Below, piece by piece: positions 58,081-64,000 of a stretch of 64,000 bases of DNA. Position 1 is the stretch's first letter, and each line of letters begins with the position of its first letter. The translations under genes and the position numbers were made by a program. A model generated the notes under the pieces. The model did no database searches. It was not told where the DNA came from and was given only the letters and a program-made list of their open reading frames with translations. Source of the DNA: Molanna angustata (taxonomy: Eukaryota > Arthropoda > Insecta > Trichoptera > Molannidae). The stretch spans positions 10,131,256 through 10,195,255 of the forward strand of contig OY754987.1 in NCBI GenBank assembly GCA_963576475.1, read 5' to 3'.

Positions 58081-58279
58081 AGACGTTTTAGAGTTAATTT
58101 TTTATTGTATTTTAAAATCTGACACCATTTTATACTATATTTTTGACATTTCTAGACTTTTCTTCAAATTAGACTTTTCTTCAAAGTCTAATTTATAATA
58201 TTTATTAGTTATTAAGATAATATGTATTAGTTATTATTTTATTATTAAGATCAAATAAGTCATGATAACATTCTCAAGA
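58081..58279. other. Short AT-rich junction between gag and pol pieces
   Basis: CTAGACTTTTCTTCAAATTAGACTTTTC is a tandem duplication of about 17 bp at 58153-58192. No coding. Confidence 0.35.
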
Positions 58280-60822
58280 AAATATTTGAAAGAGCACGTC
58301 AAATAAATTTGAAATTTAACAAAATAAATATAAATTTAAAGTTAATGAAATAAAATATTTAGGACACATAATAAACAGTGAGGGAATAAAACCAGACAAT
58401 ACACAAATCAATGCAATAAGAGAAATGAATTCACCTAAAGATAAAAAAGAATTACAAAGATTTTTATGAATGGTAAATTATCTAAGTCCTTTTATTGAAA
58501 ATATGTCAGAAAAAACACATTTATTAAGACAGTTAATGTAGAATTCACTTGGGATGAAAATTACAAAAAAACCTTTTAATGATTTAAAAATTATAATTAG
58601 TTCAAAACCAATATTAGCTCATTATGATATAAACAAACCAATAACGTTGAACGTTATCAGTCGATTCGTCAAAAACAGCGGTAGGCAAGGTAATTTTACA
58701 GAATAAAAATCAATTGCATATGCATCAAAAACTTTAACGTCAGCACAAATAAATTATGCTCAAATTGAAAAAGAGTTATATGCAATTGTTTGTGGATGTC
58801 ATAAATTTCATCAATATTTATATGGTCAAAAAGTATATGTACAAACTGATTATAAAACATTATTCAAAAAATCTTTATATGATGTACCAGCTAGATTACA
58901 AAGAATGATATTAGATCTTCAAAAATAAAACTTAATTGTCGAATATATTCCGGGAAAACATTTATATATTGCAGATACATTAATTAAATTAATTTACATG
59001 TCAATACAATAGTCAAAAATATGGCAGTAACACCTCAAAAATTAAAAGAAATTCCAAAGGCAACATAAGAAGATCAATCATTAAAAATTTTAATAGAATA
59101 TTATAAGTCAGGATGGCCAAACTCAAAAAATAAGCTAAATTCAATAGTAAAACCATATTGGAATATTCAATCAGAAATAAATGTAGGTACCTACCTATGT
59201 AATAATTTAGTTTTTAAAGGTTCTTCATTAATAATACCGACGATAATGAGACCAGTGCCCCGTTTCACCATTGTACTTTTCAACTTTTCACTTTTCGCTT
59301 TGCGATTTGAGAATTTCGCAAAGTGCAAAGCGTTCGCGTTCCACGAAAAAAAAATGGTCATTTTCGGCATCGCCAAACATTTACAAAGTCTTTTCAATTG
59401 ACGCTAGCGACACCTAGTGAAAACTTAGTAGTACCGAGTGTTTCGCGCGTAGCGTACACGATCATTTGACACCGTTCATTCTTGTCTGTTCTGTGATTTC
59501 GTTGTTGTTGTTAGAAAATGAGCCGGAAAGACAATATTATGAAAATATAGCCATGTTGGAGATAATTAATGAAAAGAAAGGAGTTATTTTTGGAGTAATT
59601 AGTGACACTCTCACTAATACAGTGAAACAACAGGTGCTTCACTGAATTATTTGCTGTTGAGGAGACAATCATTTGCTTCTCTTAGTGCTGTTCTGTACCT
59701 TAAAATATGTTTAAATGAGTAGTGAAATAATCATATAAACTTAGAAAAAGCGGACATAATAATCACATAAACATAGTTTAAATTACCTAAAAAAAATCAG
59801 AATAAATCGTGTACTTAATCAAGACATATTCACACTGAGTGCTATTTATGCGAAAATATTCGAGGAACTGCGTGGGTAAAATATTTTCGAAATTTATCCT
59901 TTCTCTATAATTTCTTACAACCCCGTCTTCCTCATCCCTTTCTAACAATAATTTATGCAAAATTTTATAATAAATTTACTCAATAATTCTAAACAAACAA
60001 CTTCTACTTTCACAACTCGACGAATGGCAAATTTGAAATGTCAAAATATTCTTTTAAATTATTCGCAAGGTTTGCAAAGTTTTTTATGAAAAGTAGCGAT
60101 GGTGGAACAGAACGGCTTATTTGCTTTGCAATAGGCGTCTACTTTTCGCTTTGCACATTGCATCTTTCACTTTGCGAAAAAATGTAATGGTGGAACGTAA
60201 ACAAGCCGACGAATTGCAAAGTGCAAAGCGCAAAGTTGAAAAGTACGATGGTGGAACGGGGCACAGATATTCTGAGAAAAATGCATGAAGGTCATCAAGG
60301 GATTATTAAAACAAAAAGATTAATTAAAGATTTTTTATATTGGCCAAATATAAATAATGATATTAAGAATATGTTTGAACAATGTCAAAAATGTTTAAAA
60401 TTTAAACCGTCAAATTAATCAGTCAGAACCACTCTTGCCATATCCAATATCGAATTATCCTTGGGAACGTATTGGCATAGATATTTTAACTTTTAATAAT
60501 ATATTATCTTGTAATAGTAGACTATTATTCAAAATATATAGAAATAGCAAATATGAACAAACATTACACAGCGAATGTAGTAGTAAATCACTTAAAATCT
60601 ATTTTTAGTCGTCATGGAATTCCTTTAGAAATGGTCACTGATGGAGGACCACCATTCAATTCAATAATATTTAAATCTTTTAATTTTGAATGGGATATTC
60701 AACATACTACAACAAGTCCATATCATTCTCAGTCAAATGGTCAAGCAGAAAGTGCTGTCAAAATTGCAAAAAATATACTTAGAAAATGTCACGAAGACAA
60801 TACAGATGCACATTTAGATATG
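58280..60822 (+). pseudogene. Ty3/gypsy pol relic, interrupted
   Basis: Plus strand in order: end of the reverse transcriptase (KYLGHIINSEGIKPD, about 58345-58395), RNase H region (SAQINYAQIEKELYAI and TDYKTLFKK, 58735-58880), the integrase zinc-binding segment (HEGHQGIIKTKRLI and CQKC, 60280-60405), and the integrase core (VTDGGPPFNS and TSPYHSQSNGQAES, 60630-60760). It carries several stops and frameshifts. It is split by a DNA element (59256-60263) and cut off at about 60822 by Helentron-like sequence. The C-terminal integrase end, the rest of reverse transcriptase and protease are missing. The interrupted reading is not reconstructed here. Confidence 0.8.
59256..60263. mobile_element. 1,008-bp transposon with inverted ends in gypsy pol
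   Basis: Ends TGCCCCGTTTCACCATTGTA and the complement of TACGATGGTGGAACGGGGCA match over about 45 bp with a few mismatches. CAG flanks both sides (59253-59255, 60264-60266), a 3-bp duplication, and the pol reading resumes if it is removed. The interior has a short frame near 59516-59640 (KKGVIFGVISDTLTN), which faintly resembles the Myb-like partner protein of PIF/Harbinger transposons; this and the 3-bp duplication suggest, but do not prove, that superfamily. Confidence 0.75.
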
Positions 60823-60972
60823 ACAGTATGGAGGTCAGTCCTCTTTTCCTACCCGGAATATGAAAACAGCATGACGGTTCTGTATGATAAATCTCCAAAC
60901 ATACATACATCATGCTGTTTTCATATTCCAAGTAGGAACAAAACACTGACCTCCATACTGTCCTATCTTGAA
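60823..60972. repeat. Inverted Helentron fragments forming a hairpin
   Basis: GACAGTATGGAGGTCAGTCC to ATATGAAAACAGCATGA is complementary to TCATGCTGTTTTCATATTCC to CTGACCTCCATACTGTC on the right, arms of about 55-65 bp around a short centre. Both arms are the same segment of the Helentron-like family. Confidence 0.7.
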
Positions 60973-61168
60973 AAACATACCTACATGTGTTGTGTGGAAA
61001 ACTAAATATCTTAAAATATTCAATAATTTGGATTTATAGTTTGGTACTTATTCTTCAATTATACATACTATCGCTATCGACAGTTGGATCTCATGTGTTA
61101 CATGCAACTAGTTTTATTTACATACTATCGCTATCGACAGTTGGATCTCATGTGTTACATGCAACTAG
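60973..61168 (+). mobile_element. Helentron-like 3' end, duplicated in tandem
   Basis: The 3' end (CTATCGACAGTTGGATCTCA, hairpin CATGTGTTACATG, CAACTAG) occurs at 61074-61111 and again at 61131-61168. The 57-bp repeat includes TTTTATTTA, which looks like flanking sequence because other copies lack it. Confidence 0.75.
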
Positions 61169-61394
61169 TTTTATTTAATTTGTTGATATTTCCACTATCA
61201 CTTTAGTTTTTCCCAATTTTATTTAATACTTTTTGTACCAAGCATAAAATACACATTATGCACAATGCTTGGTACAAAATTCTTAATCTGAAAGCATTAT
61301 TTATAATTAAAAGATGTAGACAATGTTATATTCTGTAAATTGACAAACAAATAAAAATAAAACATGGAATAACCATGACGCAAATATGTTTAAG
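61169..61394. other. Spacer with one hairpin
   Basis: TTTTGTACCAAGCAT (61231-61245) and its exact complement (61265-61279), loop 19 nt. No gene. Confidence 0.5.
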
Positions 61395-61700
61395 TATTTT
61401 TATTGAATAGCTTTTTAACATTTCAATTTTAATAGAGACGAAGTTGGGATATTATAGAAGAACCAGGAACTCAAGGCACCTACAGGGTTTACGACCTGTC
61501 ATCGGCTGGTTTACGTGATCACTTTATGCCAATTATACCTTTTTGTTGAGTTCCCTTATCTATATTTTTTTAATAATGCGTAACAATTCACCTGAAAATA
61601 AGACATTATTACTATTGCCATCTATGAAGCAACAAAGAAACCCCCTTTTTTGTAACGCTATCTATTGATAAATTGGTTTATTTGTAAACAATAAAAGCAA
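61395..61700 (+). repeat. PAL repeat, longest direct copy
   Basis: 5' block AGAGACGAAGTTGGGATAT, AGAACCAGGAACTCAAGGC, CGACCTGTCATCGGCTGG, GTGATCACTTTATGCC, then TTGAGTTCCCTTATC and the 3' block (GTAACAATTCACCTGAAAAT, GCCATCTATGAAGCAAC, GCTATCTATTGATAAATTGG). It gives the order of the family. Confidence 0.65.
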
Positions 61701-61734
61701 CAGTTCTTATTAGCGTAGGATCTGTAACGATTAA

Positions 61735-61840
61735 TATCGTTAAGTCTTCATGAAGTGTCAAATTGTTGTAGGTACGTGGAAAATTAATATTTGACATGGT
61801 TCCTTTTAGTTGCCCGAGGAATAAAATAAAATAAAACTAA
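61735..61840 (+). repeat. SINE-2 3' part
   Basis: AAGTCTTCATGAAGTGTCAA, GTACGTGGAAAATTAATATTTGAC and TTTTAGTTGCCCGAGGAA match the body and 3' end of SINE-2; head missing. Confidence 0.6.
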
Positions 61841-64000
61841 TTTAAATCATAAATTTAGGTATATTACTGAGCGAAAATGATATAGTATTATTATTTGTCG
61901 TTTATTTTGCACTTACGCCATCTTTTATTATTATTTCATCATACACCTTATAGACAAACCACTGTAAACAGGATTCTTTCAGCAGTGGATCAAGACAGCA
62001 TTTTACACTTCACTTGACGGCTTGCTTAGTATTCACACCAATTTATTTATTTTTTTAAAATATAATATAATGCGTACATAATAATAAGTAGATACAAACC
62101 TAACCAACCTATGTTTTCCAATCGTTTTGAAAAAAAATTGGTGTGGATACTAGGAAAACCGTAACTGTCCAGCTCTTACTCTTTCCTGCCACCTATTGAC
62201 GACTAGCATAACTTTTAAGCAGTAAAGTATATTGAAGAATATTTGAATGCCTTATAAAGATGATACAATATCTGTCACATAGATTATCGCTAGATGTCTC
62301 TAGCAGCAACGTTTATTATTGAATTTCAACATTTTTTTAATAAAAATGGGTAAGCATTATTTAAATTACGTAAATGTTTGTTTTTTATTACAATTTATTG
62401 ATGGTTGTAATATTTTGTTTTGCTTAATTACGAGTTAATTGTTTTTTATAGGAGTTCCATGAAGTATGAAATTCGCATATCGAAATTAATAATTAGATTG
62501 AGATTCGTAAAAGTTTTTAATTAAAACCATGAAAATAATGATTATTGAATACGTTAATATTATTTAACCTACAAACCACTAATCCATAAAAATATAATTA
62601 TTTATTTATATATTTGTTTCATATTAGTTTTAAATAATTTTCTTGCGTTTCTGGTAGGTAAATAGGTAGGTACCTCTAATTTATAAATTATAAAAAAATA
62701 TAATATCTACATAAGTCATTTATTCATTTTTTAATTTATCATAGGGATTTATAATAATAAAAAAATAAATTAATTAATAAATTAATTTATAATAATATTT
62801 ATAATGATTAATAACAATTCACAGAGATTTTATTCTCGTTGGATTTTGAATTTACCTACCAAATATAAAACACATAGGATTATAGTTATACTAATAATTG
62901 TTTTTGCTTTCTATCAATGATCAAATACCTATTATATCTACTTTACATACCTATCAAAAGAATGTTTGCTAAGTTTAGAAAATATACATACTTAAATGTA
63001 GGTACCTAGGCAAAACAGCGATATTAATTATATAAAATTAGGTACTTAAAAATAAGTAAAAACACAAATTTTTAGCTTTTTTCCACTAATTTAAAAATAT
63101 TGCCCTGCACTGACGCGTTTCGCTCAAAGAGCATCTTCTGAAAATAACAAGGATATTGTTTTAAAATATTTTAATAGAATAGATAATACTTAGATACCTA
63201 CATACCTTAGGTAAAAAGTTTATTTGATATTGTTTTTGGTCCACTTCTATGAAACAAAAAATAGGTTATTTCAAAATACTTTAAAACTTTTGTTTTTATT
63301 TTAACTATTTTGTAAAAATGAACTCTAATAAAGTTTAAACCCTAGGTTTTTTTAGTTTTTTTTGTACGTCTTCACATCCCTCATTTCATTTCCGTCTTTC
63401 CTACCTCTTTATCTCCAATCAAAATCCTTTTTTATTATTTATTTACATTGTATAGGTAGGTAGGTACTTTTATTTTGATAAACTCTTCATCTTTTTTGTT
63501 CTATGTTTTTTCTTTTTTCTCATCTACCTATTTTATTCTGTTGTTGATTATAATATTTTTTAATTTGTGGATAGTAGTTTTGGCGCATGTTTTTTTACTG
63601 TTTTGTACCTATATTTTTCTTTTTTGATCGCTGTTTCTGTCCCAAATAAATAAATAAATAAACAGGTAGCTACCTAAGTACCTACTATTTATTTATTTAC
63701 CTATTTACTTTCTGTATATATAATTAGAAGGTACACAAGCGTGCTTATTGCCTAATGACAATTTCTTCCAGACAACCAGAGTTAATGTTAAATATATAAA
63801 ACAGTGAAAAGAAAAATAAACAAAGATAGCAGACGAAAAGTTAAAAAGCAAAGAAGATTGCATATAAGAACAATTCATAGCAATGATAGGAAAACTAAAG
63901 GATAAGGAAAGGAAGAGGAGAGGAAGATGTAATCAGATATTGTCAGATAACTACATAAATAGCCTTTTCGTGAAAATGTTTAGTGAGATAGACGACATAA
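61841..64000. other. Right edge, no supported gene
   Basis: AT-rich. ATGG followed by GTAAGC at 62345-62354, and TTTTTTATAG-GAGTTCC at about 62443-62456, could pass as a first exon and acceptor, but the joined reading stops after four codons. A LINE-G tail scrap on the minus strand is at 63745-63790. TTTA/AAAT runs near 63650. Nothing else recognised. Confidence 0.4.

Noticed and set aside
62340..62470. ATGG-GTAAGC and TTTTTTATAG-GAGTTCC as a first exon plus acceptor
   Set aside because: The joined reading stops after four codons and no further exon is seen.

Overview
This is a eukaryotic, AT-rich, repeat-dominated window, most likely from a moth or butterfly (Lepidoptera). Reasons: one intron-containing animal homeobox gene, many copies of the palindrome TAGGTACCTA and its GTAGGTACCTAC extensions (in my experience typical of lepidopteran DNA), tRNA-derived SINEs, several families of 5'-truncated non-LTR retrotransposons, and Helentron-like elements. 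There is no bacterial or organellar signature.

The only host gene I can support is a tinman/NK4 (Nkx2-5 family) homeobox gene on the minus strand. Exon 1 (27469-26440) and exon 2 (24657-23918) join in frame at GT-AG sites to give 589 residues, with a TN/EH1 motif near residues 95-105 and a complete NK-2-class homeodomain at residues 363-422. Its 1.8 kb intron holds a dispersed repeat, a LINE fragment and a SINE relic. No other NK-cluster gene is visible.

Left part (1-23.7 kb): SINE heads and LINE 3' fragments of at least five families (here LINE-A, tail ATGT; LINE-B, tail GAA; LINE-C, tail GAT; LINE-D, jockey/CR1-like; LINE-E, CR1/L2-like with an ATT tail). Also present are several DNA elements with inverted termini, including a 201-bp near-perfect palindrome at 12.8-13.0 kb, and a promoter-like site at 17.56 kb followed by a LINE insertion.

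Middle part (28-37 kb): a head-to-head repeat, a piggyBac-like relic, a LINE inserted into a SINE tail with a clear target duplication, a 1.03-kb pentanucleotide satellite, and a Helentron-like copy with a long GT run.

37.7-44.6 kb is a three-layer nest. A 5.2-kb LTR element with two apparently identical 684-bp LTRs, and no recognisable gag-pol, has landed in the 8-bp target duplication of a hAT-like element. That hAT-like element carries a Helentron-like element inside it. The LTRs contain a tRNA-like block, and the primer-binding region is repeated in tandem.

45-64 kb: a MITE pair, a 1.26-kb satellite of alternating 78/82-bp units, more LINE and SINE pieces, a 400-bp AAAT array, a second full Helentron-like copy, a perfect 26-bp hairpin, and a decayed Ty3/gypsy element. 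In the gypsy element gag and pol lie in opposite orientation, pol is split by a 1.0-kb inverted-terminus transposon, and its integrase end is truncated by Helentron fragments. The last 2 kb hold little that I recognise.

The best candidates for something undescribed are the LTR element with no recognisable gag-pol (tRNA-like LTR, repeated primer-binding modules) and the nest around it. All family names other than tinman are from pattern recognition and were not checked against a database.
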